Shown here: positions 45,776 through 53,720 of the stretch, piece by piece
How positions within the stretch are numbered: position 1 is the first letter of the stretch
Layout: each line of letters begins with the position of its first letter
Source of the DNA: Shewanella sp. MBTL60-112-B2
GTDB lineage: Bacteria; Pseudomonadota; Gammaproteobacteria; Enterobacterales; Shewanellaceae
DNA: 64,000 nt
Reading direction: 5' to 3'
Assembly: GCF_019655055.1 (NCBI RefSeq)
Contig: NZ_BPFA01000002.1
Location: 186,001-250,000, forward strand
Position numbers and translations under genes: made by a program
Notes under the pieces: model-generated
Told to the model about the DNA's origin: nothing
Database searches by the model: none
What the model saw: the letters and a program-made list of their open reading frames with translations, nothing else

Positions 45776-46294
45776 TTAGTTAACTAGGCGGCAACCACAA
45801 ACCGTATTGCTAGGTTGAAACAAAACCACGGCAAAATCTTTATTGTCATCTCGCTCTAATACTTGAACGCTCAAGTTATGCATGCCTTTTTTATTCAGAT
45901 TTAAGCTACTGACATAAGACAGATATTTATAATGCTCCGGCGCTTGATTGAGGTCTGAATGAGGATATTCTTGCTTAGTTTTGACTGAAATGTCATAGAG
46001 CATGTTATCAAGATCGACACTATTGACCTGCCCCTGCATGGTCACTGAACCAGCTGAGTTACCTTCTAAGTCGAAGTAGCGATAGTTTATCTGCGCCTGG
46101 CCCTCTTTAGAAAATAGGTCGACCAACAGATAGTGCTTACTGTCTTGAGAGGCTTGCTGTCGATTAAATAGCTCGGAACTGCAGCTAAGCATAAAGCTTG
46201 GCTGTTTTGCGGTAAGTTTATATATAACTCCAACACAAACCAGCAAAGTGAATAGCATTATGATGTTAATCGTCCAGCGCCATGTTCGGCTCAT
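45776..46294 (-). CDS. FidL-like membrane protein
   Basis: A 172-residue protein with one N-terminal membrane helix (about 9-28) and a periplasmic domain. Four cysteines occur: one near the helix end, Cys38 and a CGC near the C-terminus (SNTVCGCRLVN). The arrangement directly after a ToxR/CadC-like gene resembles the marT-fidL pair of Salmonella and ToxR-ToxS of Vibrio, so it probably modulates its partner. Assignment rests on topology and neighbourhood. Confidence 0.65.
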   Translation of the reverse strand: MSRTWRWTINIIMLFTLLVCVGVIYKLTAKQPSFMLSCSSELFNRQQASQDSKHYLLVDLFSKEGQAQINYRYFDLEGNSAGSVTMQGQVNSVDLDNMLYDISVKTKQEYPHSDLNQAPEHYKYLSYVSSLNLNKKGMHNLSVQVLERDDNKDFAVVLFQPSNTVCGCRLVN

Positions 46295-46350
46295 TATCGG
46301 TTCCTTGTTTACTCTGTTATTAATCTAACTTTGTGACTCAGTGCATTTTG

Positions 46351-47103
46351 CTAGTCACAGATATCGACACCCTGTAGCCATTGCTGATTAATAAACTGTT
46401 TAGGTTGACGTAGGTCGCTAATTTTTAAGTTGCGAATAATTGACTGGCCAAATTGCTCACCACGAAGCGTGACATTGAGTACCTGTTTGTCGTGAGACAA
46501 AGATAAATAGACATTCTTCCAACTGGTGAGCTTGCACTGACTAAAGCTCTGTAGCATGGTCTGGCCGATCTCAGTCAATAAGCCATTGTTAGTTTTAGAG
46601 TGAGAATAGAGAATAACCTTGACTGTATTCCCTGAGATAGTCTTAACCTTGTTGGTTTGCAAGGGGGTTGGGAGAGGTGCTGATAGGCGAGTGGAATCAT
46701 AAGCTATCCAGCCACAACTGAAGATGACGAGTACTGTCAGTATTACTCCAGCCAATAATTTTACAGTGGCTCTGTTTCTACTTGAGCCTAGGTCTTTATC
46801 TTTGCGGCAACGGTGATGTCGGAGTAGGTAGCCTTGGCCTTTTACTGTTTCTATAAGCGATTCATATTGTGGACCGAGAAATGATCTCAGTGTAAATACT
46901 GCGCGAGTCACAGAGGAGTCACTCAGTGGTGCTTGCTCGCCATCGCCTTTTTTCAATAATGGCTTAGCCACAACTTTGCCTTGATAATCAATCAGTAGGC
47001 ATAAGACTTGGAATTCGGCCCTAGGAAGATGCCAAACATCACCGGTCAAGGTATTGACCAGTTCCTGTTTATCAATATCAAATCTGCAATGCCCCAGTTG
47101 CAT
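46351..47103 (-). CDS. ToxR/CadC-like membrane-bound transcription regulator
   Basis: A 250-residue one-component regulator: a cytoplasmic winged helix (about 1-95; LPRAEFQVLCLLIDYQGKVV and SSVTRAVFTLRSFLGPQYESLIETVKGQGYLL are typical OmpR-type elements), a single membrane helix (about 112-135) and a periplasmic domain of some 110 residues with two cysteines (SQCKLT and DICD). The start has a frame to the first Met without a strong ribosome site. With the FidL-like gene 56 bases on and the DUF4397 gene after it, it forms a likely unit; the divergent cytochrome promoter is another possible target. Confidence 0.85.
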   Translation of the reverse strand: MQLGHCRFDIDKQELVNTLTGDVWHLPRAEFQVLCLLIDYQGKVVAKPLLKKGDGEQAPLSDSSVTRAVFTLRSFLGPQYESLIETVKGQGYLLRHHRCRKDKDLGSSRNRATVKLLAGVILTVLVIFSCGWIAYDSTRLSAPLPTPLQTNKVKTISGNTVKVILYSHSKTNNGLLTEIGQTMLQSFSQCKLTSWKNVYLSLSHDKQVLNVTLRGEQFGQSIIRNLKISDLRQPKQFINQQWLQGVDICD

Positions 47104-47555
47104 CTTCGCCGCCTCATTTGCACAATCTATTCAATGAGTCTATGAACTTAAACTAATGAAGTCTGTGATCCTGATGCTTAAGTTCTGCTGTCGTGGCAAA
47201 TTTGAGTGCTATGCAGGAGTCAGTGTGGCTAAACGAGATGTTGATCACACTAATTCATACAATTAATTAACCTACTGAAACATAAATATTAGCGCAAATG
47301 CCCAGTAATAATGTGATGTTGATCATTAAAATGTCGGGTTTCTCGGGCGTATTGGCCATAAGCTTGGTTTAAGCTCGCTGTGATTGTCGGCATTTTTATA
47401 CACCCGCTTCATCTGCTTTAAATCACACTTTTATTTCTCCCAGTTCTTACAGTTAACCCATCGAGTCGTTATCCAAATTGAACTCGTTTACCAACCGTAA
47501 TAAGCCTCAAGGCTTATGCGACAAATAAAATAATGATGGGTACAGGGTGATTATT
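47104..47555. promoter_or_regulatory. Divergent region with two CRP-like sites
   Basis: A gap of about 450 bases between the ToxR-like gene and the cytochrome gene. Two CRP-like sequences share the core TGTTGATCA: CGAGA-TGTTGA-TCACA at 47234-47249 and TGTGA-TGTTGA-TCATT at 47312-47327, against the consensus TGTGA-N6-TCACA. No reading frame of note is present. Confidence 0.55.
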
Positions 47556-48377
47556 ATGAGTATTGATAGACGTCAGGCGTTAACTAAGATTATCGGATTA
47601 AGCACTGCTGCAGCGGGTGCTGCTTTGGTGGGAACCTCGGCCTTTGCAGCTACAGATGCAGATGGTAACTATCAGCTAGCGCTGAATGAAAAGCTGAAGT
47701 ATGTACCTCTCGATGCAATGGCCACAGCTAAGCTCGCCTATGAAACTGGCGGCGGCTGTATGCATCAAGTATTTCACTCGATTGTGACTATGCTAGCGCA
47801 ATCAGACAGTGTCGATAAAGATAAGTTTGCCACTATACCAACAGCGCTTGCAGGCTATGGTTGGGCGGGTATTGTTGGTCAAGGCACCATCTGCGGTAAC
47901 CTCAACGCGGCGGGTATGTTGATCAATATCTTAGATGACATTAATGAGCAAAATAGTGCGGTGATTGGCGCATCATTCCGTTATTACGAAACTGAGGATT
48001 TACCGCTTTCATCTGATGACTTTGTTGCGGGCATAGGCTCAACGGCAGAGAAGAGCTTAGAGGTTGGCAGTACTTCTATCGCTAATAGCCCACTTTGTCA
48101 CTCGTCCATCAGTAACTGGTCTGCGGCCTCGGGTAAGGTATTTAAGGAAAAGGGCGAGCGCTGTAAACGTCTATCGGCCAGTATGGCTTATCACATCGTT
48201 GAGCTACTTAACCGAGCGCATGGCGGTGAGGATATTTCTCTCCTACCAGAAGCTAAGCCTTCGGAAGAAGCGCAAGCTTGTCAGTCTTGCCATGGCGTAT
48301 CTGAAACCATGGGCCCTGCTGCCAGCGTGAAGACAGACATGGAGTGTACAACTTGTCATACAGGCCATTTTAACTAA
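47556..48377 (+). CDS. Tat-exported split-Soret-like di-haem cytochrome c
   Basis: A 273-residue protein beginning MSIDRRQALTKIIG, a twin-arginine signal, with cleavage near AFA-AT. Residues about 60-190 hold a C_GCAxxG_C_C-like pattern (GGGCMHQVFHSI, GWAGIVGQGTICGNLNAAG, SPLCHSSISNW, GERCKRLSA) as in split-Soret cytochromes. Two haem motifs, CQSCHG and CTTCHT, are at the C-terminus. The ATG at 47556 has AGGGTG six bases upstream, and the GTG at 47547 falls inside that site. Haem and Tat export normally do not mix, since haem c is attached after export; the Tat route suggests another cofactor folded in the cytoplasm. It is cotranscribed with the next lipoprotein (10 bases). Confidence 0.82.
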   Translation: MSIDRRQALTKIIGLSTAAAGAALVGTSAFAATDADGNYQLALNEKLKYVPLDAMATAKLAYETGGGCMHQVFHSIVTMLAQSDSVDKDKFATIPTALAGYGWAGIVGQGTICGNLNAAGMLINILDDINEQNSAVIGASFRYYETEDLPLSSDDFVAGIGSTAEKSLEVGSTSIANSPLCHSSISNWSAASGKVFKEKGERCKRLSASMAYHIVELLNRAHGGEDISLLPEAKPSEEAQACQSCHGVSETMGPAASVKTDMECTTCHTGHFN

Positions 48378-48387
48378 GGAGTAAGCT

Positions 48388-48927
48388 ATGAAGGTCAAAT
48401 TACTGAGCGCCTTACTGGCCAGCTCCATACTCCTGCTTGGTTGTGGAAGCGATAATGATAGTGACAATGACGTAACTGAGCCGCCAGTAGTGGTGCCGCC
48501 ACCTGTTGAAGATGCTATCGACATCGATGAGGCAACCAGTATCGTTATGAGCTTAGATAGCGTTGATGCCGCTACGGGCGCGTTAACTTTTAGTCTTAAG
48601 GATGCTGACAATAAAGCCATTAGCAAGGCAACGGACTATGATATTTTCTATTTTGGCTATCCTGATCCGGCATCGCCTTCGACTAAGCCAAAGGCTTGGA
48701 AGCGTTGGCATGTGACCCAAGGTTACAAATGCGATACCGGCTCTGATATCGAATGTGCTGGCATATTGACTGAAACAGCCACTAAGGGCCAATACACTTT
48801 CGATGCCATTGATTTAGATTTAGACTCTAAAGCCGCAGCAGGGGCGGTAGCACTTTATAAAGTGGCTATTCAAGTCCACGGTGCACAGGCAAGCAATGAG
48901 ATGGAGCTAATCGCTGCAGAAGAGTAA
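48388..48927 (+). CDS. Lipoprotein resembling domain I of MtrC/OmcA-type cytochromes
   Basis: A 179-residue lipoprotein (lipobox LLLGC, Cys19) with an Asp/Pro-rich linker and one beta-domain. The pattern LDSVDAATGALTFSLKDADNKAI, KAWKRWHVTQGY, GQYTFDAIDL and YKVAIQVHG resembles the N-terminal, haem-free domain of outer-surface decahaem cytochromes. It has no CxxCH itself; two cysteines (KCDTGSDIEC) may pair. It follows the Tat cytochrome by 10 bases, so the two probably work together at the envelope. The resemblance is by eye and needs a profile search. Confidence 0.65.
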   Translation: MKVKLLSALLASSILLLGCGSDNDSDNDVTEPPVVVPPPVEDAIDIDEATSIVMSLDSVDAATGALTFSLKDADNKAISKATDYDIFYFGYPDPASPSTKPKAWKRWHVTQGYKCDTGSDIECAGILTETATKGQYTFDAIDLDLDSKAAAGAVALYKVAIQVHGAQASNEMELIAAEE

Positions 48928-48991
48928 GCACCCAGCTTAATCTCAATCTATGCAGCATGGGAGTTTCCCGTGGATTGAGTTAAGCCTTCAA

Positions 48992-49026
48992 AGCCGTAAC
49001 ATCCTCTGAGTTACGGCTCTTTTTTG
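48992..49026 (+). terminator. Intrinsic terminator
   Basis: Stem AGCCGTAAC / GTTACGGCT with a nine-base loop and a run of T, after the cytochrome-lipoprotein pair. Confidence 0.92.
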
Positions 49027-49092
49027 TTAGCCACTCATTCATGGTTGAAAGGGGTCATGGTTGAGCGGCTCATGACATAGTGAAGTGGCGAC

Positions 49093-50376
49093 TCAAGGAT
49101 TCAACTCTGAATCGACTTCATTGAGTTTGTGCTGCCTGAGTAAGCGTCGTTCGATAATGCTTGAAGCAATAAACATGCTGAAGTAACCGCTACCTAAGGC
49201 TAAGATCACCGCGACGACATTATCGGTATACAGCCTGAGTAGGTAGAACATGATAAGCAGTGTCACCACACCAAGTAGACGGATCAGCAAGCTTTGCAAG
49301 AAAAGTCCATGGGATTTGATATAGGCGATTTGATACGCATTGAGCATCATAAAACCAAAGAATAGGCCAAAGTGCAGCAAGATAGGCGCGGCCTTTGCGT
49401 AGGTTTCAGGGAAGACTAAATCGACTAGCTCATGGCGAAACATGAATAAAACGGCGAGTAATACCGAGCTGATTGCCAAGGTAAGTTTGATAAACCAACG
49501 GCGGATTAGTGCTATCTGTTGATGGTCTTTATTGCGAATACATTGAGCCAGTTCAGGTAAAATATAGCGATATACCGGGAAAACAAACAACATGGTTAAG
49601 TAGGCAATCATCGGCCGAACCACGACTTGGAAGTCTCCGAGCTCATCGATAGTGAAATAGCCAATTGTCAGTAGCACAGTGATGTAAACCATCAAGATAC
49701 TGGCTCCGACTTCAAGCGATGACATCACGCTCTTTTTGACAAAGTTTTTCATATCAGGGTTGAGTTGAACTGGGGCTAAAGGTGTGGTGGCAATCAGTTT
49801 CCTGCGCTTGATAAACATATAGGCGGCTGCAGCCAAGTTCGACAACATTAAGCTGAAAAAGAGTGAGGCGGTAGGGGTCTGTGCGAGTAGGTAGTAGCAA
49901 ACAAGGAACAGCAATATCTGCACTAACGGCTCAATCCAGATAGTCTTGTTGGCGATGTCGTATAGGCGATACATTCCAATCTGGTTAGTAAAGTAAACTT
50001 TAAATCCCATTCCCAGAATAATGCCGACTAACTGAATATATTCAACATCGATATCAAGTTGATGCTTGATATAGGGCAGGACTAGTCCCCAGGTAAACAG
50101 CACCATAATAATCAATGAGTAGCGGAAGATATTGGTGATGTCTCTATCGTTTTTGGTCTGTGAAAAACTCACTACCATTGAGGCGCGAAAGCCGCTGAGA
50201 AGAATAAGCGACATAGAAATAATATCGACGACAGTGTGATAGAGGGCTAAGTCACTTTTTTCGACCCATTGGGCTAACCAAATCTTAAACGCCAAACCTA
50301 AAGAGACACTGGCGAGTGTTGCCCAGATAGCATTAATAAAGGCGCTTTTAGCGCGATCGAAAGAAGACTCTGTCAT
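49093..50376 (-). CDS. Polysaccharide flippase-like membrane protein (MOP superfamily)
   Basis: A 427-residue protein with about 12-14 membrane helices in the pattern of Wzx/MATE-type flippases: an early KSAFINAIWATLASVSLGLAFKIWLAQWV, a mid-protein KKSVMSSLEVGASILMVYITVLL and PVYRYILPELAQ. These proteins move lipid-linked sugars across the inner membrane. No polysaccharide cluster surrounds it, so the substrate is unknown. Confidence 0.75.
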   Translation of the reverse strand: MTESSFDRAKSAFINAIWATLASVSLGLAFKIWLAQWVEKSDLALYHTVVDIISMSLILLSGFRASMVVSFSQTKNDRDITNIFRYSLIIMVLFTWGLVLPYIKHQLDIDVEYIQLVGIILGMGFKVYFTNQIGMYRLYDIANKTIWIEPLVQILLFLVCYYLLAQTPTASLFFSLMLSNLAAAAYMFIKRRKLIATTPLAPVQLNPDMKNFVKKSVMSSLEVGASILMVYITVLLTIGYFTIDELGDFQVVVRPMIAYLTMLFVFPVYRYILPELAQCIRNKDHQQIALIRRWFIKLTLAISSVLLAVLFMFRHELVDLVFPETYAKAAPILLHFGLFFGFMMLNAYQIAYIKSHGLFLQSLLIRLLGVVTLLIMFYLLRLYTDNVVAVILALGSGYFSMFIASSIIERRLLRQHKLNEVDSELNP

Positions 50377-50599
50377 GATTTATCATTACTCGATAGAAGA
50401 CCGTATGTTCCATGGCGGTAAATACTAACCATTAACCGTCTATGCGTCAGTTCTATTACTAAAAGCTGTGAAGTTACAACTGTAATGTCTAGGCTTGTTT
50501 TCCCTTTCATTGTTATTATGTGCGTTGTTTTTACTTCGCCATTGTATTAATACTTATCTTAAAATTATCCTGTTCAATTCAACTGTTAATGGAGCCAAC

Positions 50600-51199
50600 A
50601 TGGCGCTATGTCTAAATGTGTTGTCATTACCAGATGAGCACATTCAATTTTTAAAGCAGCAGCCACAAACCCTGCAAGACTACCTGTTGGGGCAAGTACC
50701 GACAGAGCAAATGTTTACTGCGGCCAAGCCGCAACCTCTATTGGTCCAGCTTGTTCGGTTTTTGACTGGGGCTAAAAAGCCTAGTTTGCCTCTAGATTGG
50801 CCAAGTATCGAGGTGGAGATGATTGGTCCTAATGTGAATCATAGAAACGTCGACCTTTACCATTTCATCCTTAACAATACTGAAGAGCGAGTTAAAGGTG
50901 CGGGTAGCTTGTTTCAAACCTGGCTCGATATTAACAATCATGATGCAATCAAAATGGATGCCGATAATGAGTCTTTTGCTTTTCGAAGCCAGACACTCGT
51001 TGAGCTAGCGGATTTATTAAAAAAGCTAGATGAGCAGACCGTCAAGGATAGGTTTAATGCTTGGCTGCTGGAACATAATCCCGATTACTTTCCTAATGAA
51101 GATGAATACCTTGAGATGATCCAAGGTTGGCAGCGTTTTAGCGCTAAAGTGAGTGAGGCTAAGGGTAACGGGCTTGGTCTGCTCTGGGTCTCCCAGTAA
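50600..51199 (+). CDS. YfbM/DUF1877-like protein
   Basis: A soluble 199-residue protein. The shape of the sequence (LPDEHIQFLKQQP, then NVDLYHFILNN, and a C-terminal LEMIQGWQRFSAKVSEAKGNGLGLLWVSQ) resembles the DUF1877 (YfbM) family, where the central segment reads about the same. The ATG at 50600 has GGAG five bases upstream; the long frame from 50495 is hydrophobic noise. Function unknown. Confidence 0.55.
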   Translation: MALCLNVLSLPDEHIQFLKQQPQTLQDYLLGQVPTEQMFTAAKPQPLLVQLVRFLTGAKKPSLPLDWPSIEVEMIGPNVNHRNVDLYHFILNNTEERVKGAGSLFQTWLDINNHDAIKMDADNESFAFRSQTLVELADLLKKLDEQTVKDRFNAWLLEHNPDYFPNEDEYLEMIQGWQRFSAKVSEAKGNGLGLLWVSQ

Positions 51200-51287
51200 A
51201 CTTTGATTTTTAATGCATTCAAGTGCTTGGCATTTCTAAGCGCTCGTGAGCTCTAAACTAGCGAAACAACAGATATAGAGTATATAG

Positions 51288-52163
51288 ATGAGCCTATTTA
51301 AATTTGGTCTTTCTCCAGACAAGTCTGCCATCATTCGCCGAGAGTTAGGCCGAGATGCCGATGGCTATTTCGAGGCGATGCAGGCGGCCGAAAAGGCCTT
51401 TTTTAGCTCGATTATCACAGCGGGTAATCGACTCAAACTCGAGTGGTTGCAGCTCCGCACAGACTTAAGTACCCGTGTTGACGATAGAGAGTTATCTCGA
51501 CTAAGTGAGTTCAATGTTGAACTGGCTCAAAATGTGTCGGCCGAGCTCAATGGTCAAGTTCGGCAAGTTATGGTGGTGACGCAAGATTCTTTGGCTGCCG
51601 CGGTTACCGATATTGAAGCGCAAACTTGTATTGGTTTTGATACCGAGACCGCAGCCACCTTTGAGAAGGGGAGGCGAAATCCTAATCCTATCTCGCTGAT
51701 CCAAATTGCAACGGCGACACACTGTTACCTGTTCCGTATGCAGGGGGAGAATATTGCTGCGTTTACAGCCGCGCTAACCCCAATTTTGAGTGGTGACAAG
51801 CTGCTAAAAGTGGGCATAGGCCTTAGGAGCGATGTTAACGCCATGAAGCGAGATTTTGAGGTGAGTATTGGCTGCATGCTGGATCTTAACTGGTTGATGA
51901 ACCAACTCGGTGCCCCCAAGCAGCTCGGTACCCAGCAGATGGCAGCCACAGTGCTTTCCTTAAAGCTACCCAAGAGCAAAAAGGTCACCTTGTCTAATTG
52001 GGCTAAACCGTTAGCCGAGCCTTTGAGTGAGCTGCAGCTGCAATATGCGGCGGCGGATGCCTTTGTGGCGCTAGATATTTTGTATGGCTTACTTGAGCAG
52101 TTAGCGCCCTATAAAGCGCAGTGGCCTTTGCCGTTGCAGCAACGCTTAACTGATTTGTTATAG
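51288..52163 (+). CDS. RNase D-like 3'-5' exonuclease domain protein
   Basis: A 291-residue DEDDy-type exonuclease. Exo I is GFDTETA (DxE), Exo II is GLRSDVNAMKRDF and Exo III is YAAADAFVAL (YxxxD). ISLIQIATATHCYLFRM and CMLDLNWLM complete the fold. It lacks the HRDC domains of classical RNase D, so it is a stand-alone domain like those in Shewanella and Vibrio; its RNA or DNA substrate is unknown. Confidence 0.9.
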   Translation: MSLFKFGLSPDKSAIIRRELGRDADGYFEAMQAAEKAFFSSIITAGNRLKLEWLQLRTDLSTRVDDRELSRLSEFNVELAQNVSAELNGQVRQVMVVTQDSLAAAVTDIEAQTCIGFDTETAATFEKGRRNPNPISLIQIATATHCYLFRMQGENIAAFTAALTPILSGDKLLKVGIGLRSDVNAMKRDFEVSIGCMLDLNWLMNQLGAPKQLGTQQMAATVLSLKLPKSKKVTLSNWAKPLAEPLSELQLQYAAADAFVALDILYGLLEQLAPYKAQWPLPLQQRLTDLL

Positions 52164-52234
52164 TCGCCACGGCTAGCAAAGGGGAGTGGCTTCCTCAAAT
52201 TAATGGATTTAACCCAATGTCGAAGAGAGAACTT

Positions 52235-52339
52235 ATGTCGCAACAAAGAAACGCAAGTCCGATTAAAGGCATTTTATACCGTATAGCTATCATGCTGGTG
52301 GTGCTAGCGGCTGCAAGCTTTGCCTATAACGCTAAGTAG
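52235..52339 (+). CDS. Small single-helix membrane protein, 34 residues
   Basis: A short frame MSQQRNASPIKGILYRIAIM continues into VVLAAASFAYNAK and stops with TAG. It has a basic N-terminus and one membrane helix. AGAGAG lies five bases before the ATG at 52235; an in-frame ATG at 52217 would add six residues. It sits 72 bases after the exonuclease gene. The size and design fit a real small protein, but a chance frame cannot be excluded. Confidence 0.45.
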   Translation: MSQQRNASPIKGILYRIAIMLVVLAAASFAYNAK

Positions 52340-52503
52340 TCTTTTTTCGGTAAGCCTTATAGAAATCGCGAGTGTCAATTTGTTTATATTTAACAAATAA
52401 TGGGTAATCAAAATAGATGCAAGGTCATTGTATTACCTTAGGCGATAGCATTCATAAGAATATGTACTAATCTGAATAGTCAATTGAAAGGATTGGTGTA
52501 CTT

Positions 52504-53307
52504 ATGGATCAAAAAGGATTTCTACAACGAGTTGTAGAAGGGTACGAGAAAACGAAAAAGCCCTTAGCTTATGTCATGATATTTTTAGTCGTATTGGTAG
52601 GCTCGATTCCATCAGAATTACTACCTTTATCAATTGGAAAGTTTACGCTAACAAGTATGTTTCTTGCTTTGTCGGTCATTTTAATGGGGGTACTCTTTGA
52701 GATTTACGACAAAGTGGTTCAAGAGAAAAAGAGCTTGAACCTCATCAATTCAACTAAGTTATATGATGAGATTGGAGACATAATTAAAAATAGCCGAAAA
52801 ATCAAGATTCAATATATCGCATTAGCTGGAAGACATGGTTGGAATCAAGTATTAGAAAAGTTACTAAATGATAAGCTACAGAAAGCTCAGGCAAATAAAG
52901 TAGAATTTACTTTTGAAGTGGCGATGTTAGACCCTGAGGTATGTATTCCTGGGAACAAAAATTTTGAACGATTTGATTCTGCACATTCCATTGCTAGGCA
53001 GATCGCCGAAAAGTCTGAGCAAATCAAAGCAATTAAAGATTTGAATTCGTCATTGGAGCTGTATTTATACAACCATATGCCTAACATGATCGGCTTTTTA
53101 GTTAATAACAACTACTTGTTTGTCACTCATTGCTCCTGGGAAAAAGATATCGGAAATAGAAATGAATTGACTCTTAGGGCGGGTGGTCAAGATTACTTTG
53201 TGTATGATTTAAATGATGACTTCGGGGGGCAGGAATTTATTGCTCGGTTTCGTGGTTGGTTTGAATATATCCGTCAAAATAATACGAGAGTAGTTAAAAG
53301 TGGCTAA
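52504..53307 (+). CDS. Unrecognised membrane protein with soluble sensor-like domain
   Basis: A 267-residue protein with two closely spaced N-terminal membrane helices (about 20-40 and 48-68), a short coiled segment, and a cytoplasmic domain of about 190 residues. The domain reads SRKIKIQYIALAGRHGWNQVLEKLL, FEVAMLDPE, ELYLYNHMPNMIGFLVNNNYLFVTHCSW and FIARFRGWFEYIR, an alpha/beta pattern that recalls phospholipase D-like folds without an HKD motif. It is AT-richer than neighbours and overlaps the end of arfA by 14 bases on the other strand, suggesting insertion there. AAAGGA precedes its ATG at 52504. No function is assigned. Confidence 0.7.
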   Translation: MDQKGFLQRVVEGYEKTKKPLAYVMIFLVVLVGSIPSELLPLSIGKFTLTSMFLALSVILMGVLFEIYDKVVQEKKSLNLINSTKLYDEIGDIIKNSRKIKIQYIALAGRHGWNQVLEKLLNDKLQKAQANKVEFTFEVAMLDPEVCIPGNKNFERFDSAHSIARQIAEKSEQIKAIKDLNSSLELYLYNHMPNMIGFLVNNNYLFVTHCSWEKDIGNRNELTLRAGGQDYFVYDLNDDFGGQEFIARFRGWFEYIRQNNTRVVKSG

Positions 53308-53509
53308 ACGCTAGATAGTCAAAAGGGGCAAAGCCCTTCAGCTTTTGCCCCTTGTGTTGTTTGCGGTTGTAAGACCCTTTGCCCTTTTTGGGCTTCTCAG
53401 TACGCGTTCTAAATAGGCTACTGGTGACTATTGCCTTTAAGGCGTTATCTCGTATTACGCCGCGGCCACTTTCGTGCTCGATAGCGTTAGATTGATGATG
53501 TTTTGCCAT
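53294..53509 (-). CDS. arfA: Alternative ribosome-rescue factor A
   Basis: A 71-residue ArfA. The core VIRDNALKAIVTSSLFRTR followed by EKPKKGKGSYNRKQHKG matches E. coli IKDNAIEALLHDPLFRQR and KNKKGKGSYMRKG. ArfA brings RF2 to ribosomes stalled on nonstop mRNA. A hairpin lies inside its coding region (53323-53353), as in E. coli where it makes arfA mRNA nonstop so that tmRNA normally destroys the product. I start at ATG 53509, seven bases after GGAG; the adjacent ATG at 53512 is also possible. It converges with the preceding gene, sharing 14 bases. Confidence 0.93.
   Translation of the reverse strand: MAKHHQSNAIEHESGRGVIRDNALKAIVTSSLFRTRTEKPKKGKGSYNRKQHKGQKLKGFAPFDYLAFSHF
53323..53353 (-). 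terminator. Hairpin inside arfA coding region
   Basis: A 10-bp perfect stem AAGGGGCAAA / TTTGCCCCTT with an 11-base loop, followed on the reverse strand by TTTTGACT. It lies about 27 bases before the arfA stop codon, so termination or RNase III cleavage here yields an mRNA without stop codon, the control known for arfA. Confidence 0.85.
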
Positions 53510-53558
53510 CATTATTCTCCGTCTGGATTTAAAGTAGGATTAGGCTGGATAAACAAAA

Positions 53559-53596
53559 GCCCCGTTGAATTTAGTGATTACTAAACTGAACGGGGC
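53559..53596 (-). terminator. Intrinsic terminator after the UPF0718 permease gene
   Basis: Outer stem GCCCCGTT / AACGGGGC and inner stem TTTAGT / ACTAAA, with TTTTGTTT on the reverse strand. Confidence 0.88.
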
Positions 53597-53720
53597 AATT
53601 ATACGCCGATTTGTGCATGCTACCAGTGTTTATTGAACGTTTTTTCAACAGGGCTCATCGTATTAGCGATTAGACTGTTTTAGCAATTAAACATAGTTAG
53701 CCATTAGCTATACTTGGCGA

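Noticed and set aside
48929..48940. CACCCAGCTTAA shared with the RAYT leader (about 40559) as another REP copy
   Set aside because: Only about ten bases match and the GTAG foot and hairpin are absent.
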